A stretch of 63,500 nucleotides of DNA from Prorocentrum cordatum (Eukaryota; Sar; Dinophyceae; Prorocentrales; Prorocentraceae): contig CAUYUJ010020673.1 of assembly GCA_963575745.1 (NCBI GenBank), positions 64,001 to 127,500 on the forward strand. Direction: 5' to 3'. The number at the start of each line of letters is the position of its first letter. Positions within the stretch are counted from its first letter, which is position 1. This document shows, one piece after another, positions 19,352-28,439 of this stretch. The notes under the pieces are model-generated. The model did not search any database and was not told the origin of the DNA. It was given only the letters and a program-made list of their open reading frames with translations. The position numbers and the translations under genes are program-made.

Positions 19352-20040
19352 ACGTCAGCATCGGCATCCTTGATTGATTGAGGTGCTGCTCACCAACACT
19401 GTGAGGTAGTTTCCGGTCGCAACTTGTTTGCAGGTCAGGCCCGCGACCAGCGCGGGCAGCTGCGCCGCCAACGACGCTTCGATTTCCTGGGCCATCGCGT
19501 CGTGAACGTTGGCCGTCTCGCCGCGCATCCACGGCGTCTCCTCGAAACCGCGGGCGACGGCCACCCCGTCGCTTCTCAGCAGCACTACGTGCGCCAGGCC
19601 GGCGGCGACGACTTGCGCGTGCGCCAAGCCCTCGCCCAGCTGCGGAACCCACGCCGCGTTGTCGTTGTCAGGTGGTTCGCTCAGCGGCACGACATCGCTG
19701 CCCATGCCCATGGTCACGGCTGTGCCGTCGCTCTCGAGCAGCAACGCCATGTTGCGCCCAGCGGCGACCTACGTGCAAACCAGGCCCCTATCCAACGGTG
19801 GGATGTCACATTGCCCGCCCATATTTGCGCCCATGCTCACAGCCGTGCCATCGCTCTTGAGCAGCGCCGCGTGGACTCCCCAGTTGCGACTTGCGTGTAA
19901 GTCAGGCTTGCGTCCAACGCCGGGATGTCGCATTTGCCGTAGAAATTGTCGCCGAAGGCCACGGCCGTGCCATCGGCGCTGAGTAGGGCGGCGCGTTGCG
20001 CGCCGCGCGCGCTCCACATGGCGCGAGCCGAAATGGCCAC
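19352..20040 (-). pseudogene. RCC1-like repeat gene, main block
   Basis: Four or five RCC1-like blades read on the minus strand: LLSADGTAVAFGDNFYGKCD; LLKSDGTAVSMGANMGGQCD; LLESDGTAVTMG; LLRSDGVAVARG with a longer insertion. RCC1 blades form a beta-propeller used in protein binding and ubiquitin-related proteins. Two lesions break it: a G4 run at 19878-19881 where one more G restores the frame between blades 1 and 2, and TAG at 19769-19771 where the repeat consensus TQVAAG predicts CAG. The block ends near VSSTSINQGCRC. Confidence 0.65.
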
Positions 20041-20261
20041 GGGCGGGGGGGCGCAAGGAAGGATGAAAGGACGGGGAAGAGGAAGAGCAGGAGGCCAGGG
20101 AGGAGGGGGAAGGGGGAGGGAGGGAGGGGCTGCGCCACCGACCTCCCCCCCCCTTGCGTTGCTTACGGCGTTCGACAGGAGGAGGAGGAGGAGGAGGAGG
20201 AGGGGGGGGGGGAGGAGGAGGAGGGAGAGGATGAGGAGGAAGAGGAGGAGAAGGAAAAGGT
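20041..20261. repeat. GGA/GGGG low-complexity tract
   Basis: GGA-rich in the plus strand (20160-20260) and GGGGGAGGG-rich before it. It lies between the last exon of the hAT-derived gene and the RCC1-like repeats and probably forms intron or intergenic DNA. No gene is seen. Confidence 0.5.
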
Positions 20262-20581
20262 GGCTCCTTCGGCGCACGTGAACTTGGAGCACCTTCGCCA
20301 ACGCGGTGCTCTCGGTTCTCTGGGCCAGATATCCGGGGTGCACCATGGAACTGATCAAAAATAAGCCGGGCACGCTTGACAATTTCAGGGCGCTCGCTCT
20401 CGCAAACATCAGTCGTCAGTTTCAGCTCGTTGACTTCTGAACCCCCCCCTGGTAGGTAGCCCTCCCTCTGCCCTGGAGCATGTGTTTGCTGAAATTTCCC
20501 TCCACGCCACTTGTAGTTGATCCACATGAGGCAGAATAAGCAGCAAGGACAGGGAGGAGTTGGTCGGCTGGGTGCGCGCGC
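20262..20581 (-). CDS. hAT-derived gene, exon 6 with dimerisation motif
   Basis: From acceptor GGCAGCAG|G the frame reads RAHPADQLLPVLAAYSASCG, then STTSGVEGNFSKHMLQGRGR. At an 8-G run (20442-20449) one extra G would join it to SEVNELKLTTDVCESERPEI, then VKRARLIFDQFHGAPRISG. The second part ends in low complexity. TSGVE followed by NFSK is the recognisable hAT C-terminal signature. Confidence 0.6.
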
Positions 20582-23500
20582 CTGCTGCCCGCCCGTTTCT
20601 GCGCGTGCTTGTCGAGGGAGAGAAAATTGCATAAACATTAACTTCGGAGGTCCACGTTGATTTCTTGGATTGTTGTTGGCGCTGGACCCCAGTGCCGACC
20701 CAACCCAGAAGAAATCCACGTGGACCTCCGAAGTTGACATGATTGCCATGTTTTCTCCCTATTGCCTCCACTGCCCACTTCCACGCATCGTGGCTGCCGC
20801 CGCCCCGACGCCCCTTATTGAAATAACCGGATGCAATGACACGATGGGTCTGGAACTGGTCGCTGAACTGCGCAGGCCTCACCCCGAACACGTTGGCAAG
20901 CTTTTGGAGGTCATCGGAAGATCCGACCGGCCCTCTGGGCGTACGTGGGTTAACGAACTTTATATTCCCCATTCCCCATCGACCCTTGTCTCCCCTGCTT
21001 GGAGAAGGGATTCACCCCGCATGGGGCTTCCGAGAGGGCCTCAGAGAGGGCAACTTGGCCTCGAATATGGGTCAGATATATACCCCATCAAGCTGGCCCG
21101 AAAAAGCCTCAAACATACCTTCAAGAGGCTTCAAGACGGCCCCAAGACGGTTGCAAGTGCCCGTGGAGTCCTCCAAGGGCCCCTCCAAGAAACCATTTGG
21201 TTCCCAGACCAAACAAATCTGTGCTGTCTGCCTTCGCGCTTGTTCGCTTCCGACGGGCGTTTGAAGCCTCAAGATGGCGCCAACATGGCACAGGAGAGAG
21301 CCCCAGGAGGGGCCCAAGAGGGCCCCCGGAGGTTCCCAAGAGAGCTCAAGAGCGCCCCAAGAGGGTTTCAAGACGCCCTTCGCGAGCCGCCGATGGGGGA
21401 GGATGTCACACTACCTCCGTCTTTTCCACAGGGGACAAGATCACCCCGAGAGATTTCTCTGACCCGCCCACAGGGCCCAAAGAAGGCTTCAAAAAAACCC
21501 TATCCAAGAGGCCCCAAGAAAGCCCCAAGAAGAGGACTCCAAGAGAGCCCGAAGATGGCTCCAAGAAGAGACCTCCGAGAAACCCCTCGCAACAACACCA
21601 ACTCGCCTGGCGAACTGTTTGTTCCTGGATGGGCTGGTGGGGATACGCAAAGCGTTAAGAATGCCGTCTACGCGTGGCTCATATCATCGAGCTTCTGGTT
21701 CAAATCAAACACAGAAAAAGATTGCATCACGCTCCACATGGGGAATTCTGCGTCCAGGCTCGCCACGGCCAGTTTGACGAATGTCTGCATGTGGCGATAA
21801 CAATTGTTCAGAATCAGGTCGGTCACACAACCGGCCCCCCCCCCCCAGTGTCTTGGGCTCCCCCCGAACCACAAATGTTCGGGGCGTCTGGAGGAAACTC
21901 TTCATGATTTTTGTATATTCACACATGGTAGCATTTCTCTGGTTGAAAAGGGTGTCGACGGCGGCCACGCAAGAGCTGTTGAACGAACCCACGTTCGCAA
22001 TGTCTAAGTCTTCTGATTCCACTGATACCGTTAGCTGGTAGGCCTCGTCACCTGCATCTCCAAGCATTGCAAACAACATAAGACGTTCCACTGAAATATA
22101 CTCTAAGAATGTAGTTGCGCGAGCGGCCTCTGGCTTCCCTGCCCGGCCCTCAGCTATCTCGATTGCGCACATCAGAACTGCTTCGACCAGCAGGATGGTG
22201 AAGCCTGAGGAGACCCCCTAGGGGCCCACAAAATGCAGACCCACGCTGCGCTTGCCCCCCCCGCCCCCCTTCCCCACCCCCAGCAGCGCGTTTAACGCGG
22301 GGGGTGCCAGGGGTGGGAAGGAGACGCATGGGGGCCGGCGGAGCGCGGGTTTGCATTTATTTGTTTTTAAACACATCGGGGCCGATTGGCTTCTGAGTGC
22401 TGGCGAAGCGCTGCTTAGAATCCGCCACCGTGCCGCCTCCGGTTTGAACTCCAGCAGAGGCGAGAACCCCCTGGCTTCTGCATTATAAAATACAGGATCC
22501 AAGAGGGCCCCGAGACGGTCCCAAGATGCTGCCTCCAAGACGGCCCCGTGATGCCTCTGGTCTCTGGCCTCCAAGACGGTCCCAAGATGCATCATTCAAG
22601 ACCGCCAAGATGGCCCGATAGAGCCCGAGATGATGGTACAAGAGGCGCCCAAGATGGCCCAAGAGGCCCCCAAGAGGTGCTCAAAGAGGTCCTCCTCCAG
22701 GAGGAAGAAAGCCCAAAGAGGCCCAAATCATTGATAATGTCCTTTTAAGCTTTTACACATCATCCTAGTGCGACCCTACCTAGAAATTGGAGCGTAGTGG
22801 ATGCTGTGCTGCGCTATGCTATGCTATGATTTGCTATGCTATGCTATGCTATGCTATGCTATGCTGCGCAATGCTATGCTGGGTTAGGCTAGGCGATGCT
22901 ATGCTATGCTATGCTGCGCTATGCAATGCTGCGCTGTGCTATGCTATGCTATGATATGCTGTTGCTTGGCCTTCGAGGTTGCCTTCACCATTGCCTTTGC
23001 TTTTGCTTTTGCTTGGCACCCAGGGGGCGCAACTGGGGGGACCGCGCGCATGCTTTTACCTTTGCTGTTGCTTTTGATTGGCCCCCAGGGGACCAGCTGG
23101 GGGAACCGCCCAGGACGGCGGTTTGCACTGCCCGGCCCCTTTAAGCTAAGCGAGTAAGAACCCTTCTGCGCAGAGCTTAAGTCGGGAAAAAAACGGTTTT
23201 AGCATTTGCGCCTCTACGGCCTTCCGACGGCCCGGGGCAACCCTAGCGCCCCCCACGGCTGCCCCTATATCGCCCGAGAGGCCTCCAAGATGGATGACGG
23301 CCTAAGAGGCCCCCAAAAAGGTCCCAAGAGGGCCGCCCAATACGGCCCGAGAGGCTACCAAGACGCCCAATAATATGGCCTCCAAGACGACCCTGAGGCG
23401 CCCCAAGAGGACCAAAAGTCGGTTCAGAAAGGCCCCCAAGACGGTTTCCGACGGCGTCAGACGGGCCAAGCCCTAGGGCGGCTAAAGAGGTCCCCAAGGC

Positions 23501-26040
23501 CACCCAGAAGGCTTGCCCAGAGGTGGCTGCAATTGCCCCAGATGGCTCTTAGACGGCCCATGGAACCCCCCAGAACGGCGAAGGAGGCCAAATCCAATTC
23601 CTCTCCGTGTTTAGTATCCCCCACGCGTTGCCCGAAAGGCTTGCCAAACCGACTTGGGGAACGCATGGTTAGCCAACCTTCGGCCACATAGGCGTTTCCA
23701 AAAAGGCAGGGGGCGGCGGTGATTCGCCGTGGGCGTCTTCAATAAGACAAATTCCGAATACGAGGGCCGCTGATCGGGGACTCCCTGCACCTCTTTACCC
23801 ACCCGTTGAATTTGCTCTGGAAGTGGGGGCTGTTTTTGACCAAATTCACAAAAGACCCTTTGTTCCGAACCATGTTCTGGAAAACGTCTGACAACGCTTC
23901 TGTGGCGGACCATGGGCGCTTAGTGATCCGGGTGCTGGCGTGGGCGGGGTCTCGGAGGGCCCCTTTCATATTGCTGAAAATCCCATTGAGGCGGTGGACC
24001 AGATTTGTTTTGCCAGGGAGTAGTCGCCCAGCTCGCTGTTCATCAGATGCCCCATCAGGACAATAGAAAATGACAGATTTGCAGCAACGGCTCAGCAACT
24101 CGTGATCCAGGACGCCCACCGCCGCAATGGAGACTTGCTTCACCTTGCCAGGGGGGGCCAGCCGTCTGGCGCAAGCCCGCTTCAAGTGTAGGTGGACAGC
24201 GTCCCGGATTGCCGAGGACTCTGTATCTGGGCGAGAAGCGTGGCTGATTCCAGCGCGTCTCTCCATAAGGCCATTGCTGGAACAGAAACGCTGGAGGGCA
24301 AAACCCTCCCGCTCGTCCTGCTTGAGAATAATCACCGAAGATTTGGAGAGCGCCCCCCTGTCGATATCTCGGAGCCCTTCGGCCAAACACCAAACCATCT
24401 TGGCAACCTTCTTCCCCGCGGCCACCGCCGGGTTGCCCTGCGTGGCGTTTCTTTTTCCCTACCCAGGCTCTGCCTAGAAGGCTTCTTACTCTGAGGCTTA
24501 AAGGGCCGGGCAGTGGGGCGCGCCCCGGGCGGGTTCCCCCCAGCTTAGCCTATCTCATCTTCGCTTCGCGCTGCTTACCTCATCTTAGCTTAACTTATGT
24601 CATCTTACCTTGGCTTAGCTTCATCTTACCTCAGTTTTATGGTAAGCATAGCAGAGCACATCATAGCATAGCAGAGCGTATCATATCATACCGCAGCACA
24701 GCATATCATAGCATAGCCCAGCATAGCATAGCGCAGCATAGCATATCATATTATATCATAGCATAGCGCAGCACAGCACAGCACATCATAGCACTGCGCA
24801 GCATAGCATAGCATAGCAACGCATAGCAGAGCATAGCACATCAGCAAAGCAAAGGCAACACAACACCAGCGACATAAAAACAAAGCACAAGCAACGCAAA
24901 GCATTGCAACGCAACACCAAAAACAAAGCAAGGGTGCACTTCCCTACCTAGCTCGGCCTAGAGGGTTAGCTTAGCTTAGCTTAGCTTTAGTTCAGCTTAG
25001 CATAGCGCAACGCTGCATTAGCACAACATAGCGTAGCATAGCATAACATAGTTAAGCATATCATAGCATAGCATAGCGCAGCATAGCATAACATAGCATA
25101 CCATAACATAGCATAGCGTAGCGCAGATTAGCATATCATTGCGTATCATAGCTTAACATGTCACAGCGCAGCATGACATAGTACATATTAGCATATCATA
25201 GCATAGCATAGCGCAACATAGCATACCATAGCATAACATAGCGCAGCATAGCATGCATATCATAGCGTAGTAACTAATGCTGCTTTCGTAGGGGCTCCAA
25301 CTTCTAGGTCGGGTCGCACTGGGGTAAGTAAGATCGCAGGTACAAAAACATTGTCTCCCATCTTAATAAGATCGGCCCCGGAAGGGGCCTTGGATTCTTC
25401 GCCCAACCACTCAAGTTAGCCCTACGCCCCCTGCCAAATGCCCCCCCCCCGAGACCCCGAATCTTTCGTGGCGCTGGGCTTGCGTTCGATTGTTTTTGAA
25501 GGGGGGAAATGTGGCTCTTCTGTAGTAATTTGCCACCTGGCTGACGCTCACACCACGTTTCCGATCATCCAGGACGGCGTTGAAATGCTTCTCCGACGGG
25601 GCGTTGACTTTTTTCTCCACGGGAAGGCCGAGGAACTTGTGAGTTGCTCGCTGACGCCCAGTGGATGCATGTGCGAACGCATGGCTGATCTGGAGGAAGC
25701 TGCGCGCACGAACCCGATAGTTTGCAAAAGCTCCAGCTTCTTTACTCGCATGGCAAACAGCGCGCCCTGCCCCCTCCTTCTCAGTGGACCAGCCCAGCCA
25801 GGTTTCCAAGTTAGGTCGGTCCGGGTGCACCGGCAAACGGTCGCGCCATTTCTCCACAAGTAGGCCGCGTAAAGCTTGGCTGGGTACAGACGTAAACTGT
25901 CGTTTCTTAATCAATTTGCCATCCGCCAAACATGAGCCGTGTACCTTTGAAGTGGTAATGCTAGGCGTAACCGATGGCTGCGGCTTGCGCGGGTGGGCTC
26001 TGGCAGGGGGGCCATCTGCTGGCCATGAAAACAAATCCAT
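20262..26040 (-). CDS. hAT-transposase-derived gene, about six exons (gene model)
   Basis: Exons in reading order: 26040-25456, 24458-23799, 22470-22383, 22204-21668, ~20935-20742 and 20581-~20262. Exons 1 and 2 join in phase 0, exons 2 and 3 in phase 0, and exons 3 and 4 in phase 1 if the donor is GC. The C-terminal region carries LFAMLGDAGDE, AEFPMWSVMQSFSVFDL and STTSGVEGNFSK; the last is the kind of motif found in the hAT dimerisation domain. The rest matches an expanded dinoflagellate protein family known to me from memory only. It could be a domesticated or still mobile transposase gene; no terminal inverted repeats were identified. Two poly-G tracts (21835-21846, 20442-20449) each need one base removed or added to keep the frame. 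Confidence 0.6.
20641..20738. repeat. Inverted repeat in intron 5 of the hAT-derived gene
   Basis: AACTTCGGAGGTCCACGTTG (from 20640) is mirrored by CACGTGGACCTCCGAAGTTG (to 20739), with about 28-base arms and a ~40-base loop. One arm begins at the very 5' end of the intron. Confidence 0.75.
20742..20935 (-). CDS. hAT-derived gene, exon 5
   Basis: It reads GPVGSSDDLQKLANVFGVRP, AQFSDQFQTHRVIASGYFNK, then SHDAWKWAVEAIGRKHGNH. The acceptor is probably GTACGCCCAG (20936-20945) and the donor GTCAAC (20741). Exact ends are inferred. An inverted repeat starts just inside the following intron. Confidence 0.5.
20940..21667. repeat. Short-word repeats in intron 4
   Basis: 21100-21570 is dense in CAAGATGGC, CCCAAGAGGGCC and CCCCAAGAAAGCCCC words. 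The plus-strand ORFs of 140-376 codons over it are repeat-derived and start upstream inside minus-strand exon sequence. Confidence 0.55.
21668..22204 (-). CDS. hAT-derived gene, exon 4
   Basis: It begins after CTCCTCAG at 22204 with FTILLVEAVLMCAIEIAEGR, then FLEYISVERLMLFAMLGDAG and FLQTPRTFVVRGEPKTLG. A run of 12 G (21835-21846) follows; with 11 the frame continues GCVTDLILNNCYRHMQTFVK and DAEFPMWSVMQSFSVFDL. As given, the two halves are in different frames. The true 3' end lies before the stop at 21668 and was not fixed. Confidence 0.6.
22383..22470 (-). CDS. hAT-derived gene, exon 3 (short)
   Basis: It lies between acceptor AAGCCAG|GGGG and a GC donor (ATCG|GCCCCG). It encodes GVLASAGVQTGGGTVADSKQ then RFASTQKPIG, 29 codons plus one base. 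The phase fits both neighbours. A GT donor three codons later (GAT|GTGTTT) is the alternative but breaks the phase. It is too short for ordinary ORF calling. Confidence 0.5.
22768..23190 (+). mobile_element. CCTACCTA-ended repeat, short copy, antisense in intron 2
   Basis: The left tag GTGCGACCCTACCTAGAAAT (22768) is followed by ATGCT repeats (22800-22970), TTTGC/TTTTGC DNA, GGGGGAACCGCC and the 3' block AAGCGAGTAAGAACCCTTCT, with a diverged end CAGAGCTTAAGTCGGG (about 23171-23186). It lies in the intron between exons 2 and 3 of the hAT-derived gene, in the opposite orientation to it. Confidence 0.6.
23200..23700. repeat. Short-word repeats in intron 2
   Basis: CCAAGATGGATGACGG, CCCCAAGACGG and AAGAGGCCCCCAA-type words throughout. 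22490-22740 in the same intron is similar. No exon is seen in either. Confidence 0.5.
23799..24458 (-). CDS. hAT-derived gene, exon 2
   Basis: It starts GGA AAA AGA directly after GGGTAG and runs 220 codons in one frame: VAKMVWCLAEGLRDIDRGAL, IILKQDEREGFALQRF, ASDEQRAGRLLPGKT, MKGALRDPAHASTRITKRPW. It ends KFNGW before a strong donor, GTAAAG (23798). The longer ORF to 23739 reads through the intron. Good protein-like composition. Confidence 0.7.
24459..25330 (-). mobile_element. CCTACCTA-ended repeat, full-length copy 2, inside an intron
   Basis: Read on the minus strand it starts near GTGCGACCCGACCTAGAAGT (25326-25307), passes ATGCT-type repeats, the internal marker CCTCTAGGCCGAGCTAGGTA (about 24970), more ATGCT repeats, and the conserved 3' block AGTAAGAAGCCTTCTAGGCA, ending AGCCTGGGTAG at 24459. 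That final TAG is the 3' splice site of the intron, so the element's end and the intron's end coincide. Same orientation as the gene. Confidence 0.65.
25456..26040 (-). CDS. hAT-derived gene, exon 1
   Basis: ATG at 26040 (MDLFSWPADGPPARAHPRKP) is chosen because the frame is closed by TGA a few codons upstream. It includes WLGWSTEKEGAGRAVCHASK and HASTGRQRATHKFLGLP, which look like a degenerate Cys-His zinc-finger region with only one Cys left. It ends ERFG before donor GTCTCG (25455), 195 codons, phase 0. Confidence 0.6.
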
Positions 26041-26527
26041 ATGATCCCAGAATGGCTTCACGGTCACAATCGCTCACCAGCCACTTGCTCCCGCGACGCG
26101 GGCAGGCGGCTTCGCGATGGCCAGGGGGCTGGCCAACCAAGTAGAGCGGACAGGGATGGGGAGGAGAAGTGGCGCGTGTGTGTCGTCGCAGTTCCCCCCT
26201 TCAGGTTCCGGGGGGAAGCTGATGATCCCCCAGCAACAACCGCCACCCCCCGCCCCCTCCTCCCTCGCCCTCCTTCCCCCGAGGTATTCTGAAAAAGCCC
26301 CGAGAAGAGTCAGGCGTCACACTCCTGGCGGCTACCCGAGGAATTGGGAGCTTGCTCAGCCTACTAGTAGGCCCCGATGGGCTGGTCGCCCAAGCATTGA
26401 TTTCGACCTGGGGGGGGGAATTTATATATGGAGGCCGCGGTCGACGACAGCCCGTCCATCCATGGGGCCCGCGCATTTCTTCGTGCCCATGGGTCCAGAG
26501 GACCGCGGCCATCAGACTCGAGCAGGT
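26041..26527. other. Spacer between divergent hAT-derived gene and plus-strand candidate
   Basis: GC-rich spacer with C-rich tracts (26220-26280). A plus ORF is open across it but is Pro/Arg-rich and probably not coding. I see no recognisable promoter element. Confidence 0.35.
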
Positions 26528-27407
26528 AGGTCGCCGTCTTCGTCGTCGACGACGATGGTGATGATGCCGTCTGCCGCCGCCGACGTCGCACGGGGCGACG
26601 CTGCTACCTCCGCCGCGCAACTGTCGCCGGGGGCGCCGTCGTCGTCGCGTCGTCGTCGCCGCCCGATCGAAGAGACCGAAAAAGTCCCGAACCCGAGCGG
26701 CGGCGCTACGGAGATCGTCGAACCGTCAGCGACGCCCGAACCGACGAGCCCGCCACAGCTCCCATCAGCGACGAGGATGCCGACACCGACGAGCCCGATT
26801 TTGACGCCATCACTGGCGTTCGGCTCCGCCGAGAGGGAGGTTTTGCAGAGAGAGCAACAACGCGCCCGCCGAGAGGGGCCCGACCGAGCAACCCCTCCCG
26901 ACGGAGAGCAGGCCCGCCGAGAGCAGTCCGACCGCCGAGCGCCGAGCAACCCCTCCCGACGGACCCCGGGACCCCGACGACCCCGGGAGCCCGCCGAGCC
27001 TCGCCGCCGCCGCGGAGGAGGAGGAGACGACGGACCCCCCCCCGGCGCGGGCCGAAACCCGCCGCGCCGAGCTTGATGCCATAAGGGAGGTTGTGGAGGC
27101 GGCCGATTGTTGTTGCTGTTGTTGTTGGCGGCGCCCCGACCCCGAGGCCGAGCTGCGACGACAGCGCATCGAGGAAGAAGCCGTTGCTGCGGCGGCCGAG
27201 CTGCGCCGCATGATGAATGCGTCGCAGCTCGGACTCCGCTGCAGCGGCCTCTTGATCGACGACGAGTCCGTCATCCGGATCGACGACGATTGGGGGCGCG
27301 GCGGCGGCGAGGGGCCAGGCGAGCGGAAGAAGACGAATGCGCTCGCGTCAACGACATCTGCTGACATCCTACCATTCCCTCCCACCCCTTCCCATTGCGC
27401 CACTTAA
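26528..27407 (+). CDS. Candidate plus-strand gene, acidic then Glu/Ala-rich helix
   Basis: After GGTAG (26524-26528) a plus frame reads VAVFVVDDDGDDAV, later PEPERRRYGDRRTVSDARTD and ISDEDADTDEPDFDAITGV. Within a ~45-base tandem repeat (about 26840-26960, CGAGCAACCCCTCCCGACGG) the favoured frame changes, then GSPPSLAAAAEEEETTDP, AELDAIREVVEAAD, a run of six Cys, and EAELRRQRIEEEAVAAAAEL, RCSGLLIDDESVIRIDDDWG. The charged helix suggests real coding. The opposite strand also has a long ORF (poly-Gln/Ser), so the strand is not certain. No family is recognised. Confidence 0.4.
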
Positions 27408-27663
27408 TAATTGTCCTCTCACCGAATCGGGCGTCGCATCCGACCCTCGGCGACGACGACGGCAACGACGACGACGACGACCACGACGACAACGACGACG
27501 ACGACTTCGACTTGGGCGGCCCGCATCGTTGGCCACCCGTGCATCGTGCGTGGAATCAGATGCTGGACCCTGCAGGTGGTGGTGGGGCCTCCTCCTTCCT
27601 CCTCCTCCTCCTTCTCCCCCCTCTCTTTCCTCTTTCCTCTTTCCTCTTTCCTCTTTCTCTTCC

Positions 27664-27726
<63 letters not shown>

Positions 27727-27829
27727 GTGTCCAGTTTTCCTGTATCCCACTCTCCCCCGTAATTATTTTTACTTGCGCCAGAAACATATATATATATATA
27801 TATATATATATGCAACTGTATCCAGGATG
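27408..27829. repeat. GAC, TC and TA microsatellites
   Basis: ACGACG-type repeat at 27448-27505, a CTCCT/CTTTCCT tract then an uninterrupted CT run at about 27665-27726, and a TA run at 27785-27812. Long ORFs through it are compositional. Confidence 0.75.
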
Positions 27830-28290
27830 GGATCTGATTTCCAACCCTCTAGCGTCGTCTGCGACGCCTTCCAGACACTCATGCCCCACCGAGGTCCGGC
27901 CTGCTGCTATGGCCACCACCTCCAACGCGGCGCATACATCGTCTGGCCATATGCCTAGGATGATCATCTTCTGCCATTTAAGACGATGACCGTCCATCCA
28001 CCCGGCGCGCCCAGAGGACCTGAAGAATCGCCCCCCCCGCAACCTCCATTCAGGGTCCGAGGAGGGTCCGATGTATGCACCTCTTGCACCCACGCGGTGG
28101 TGACGGAGAATGTCGCCCACCCGTGATCGCAACAGATGCTTGCCAACGCCCAGCAATGGGTCACACGCAGTGATCTCATGATGAATACGGGTGGCGCGTG
28201 CAACGGTCTCCAGGCCATCGACTTGGCCATGCTGCGAACGTAGATATCGGGCGGTCGGTGAGCGCAGAAGCAATGAACGTGGGGCGACGA
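27830..28290 (-). CDS. Candidate minus-strand exon(s), downstream part of 28-29 kb gene
   Basis: The minus frame reads YLRSQHGQVDGLETVARATR, HHEITACDPLLGVGKHLLRS, HHRVGARGAYIGPSSDPEWR and WQKMIILGIWPDDVCAALEV, then GHECLEGVADDARGLEIRSH. The composition is protein-like and the frame runs directly into the TA microsatellite, where a stop or donor must lie. The family is not recognised. Confidence 0.45.
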
Positions 28291-28439
28291 CGACGACGAC
28301 GGCCGACGGCGGGGGCGGCGGTTTGTTGCCGCCTCTGGCCCCCATGCCACGCACCGCGCATCATTGCCCCACCCCTACCAACCGCCCGAAGCTGGCGTCT
28401 ATCATCTGGGCGGAGGGGAGGCGCCCATCTTCCGAAAAA

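Noticed and set aside
20670-21800. Plus-strand 376-codon ORF
   Set aside because: It is antisense to hAT exon 5 and then runs through short-word repeats.
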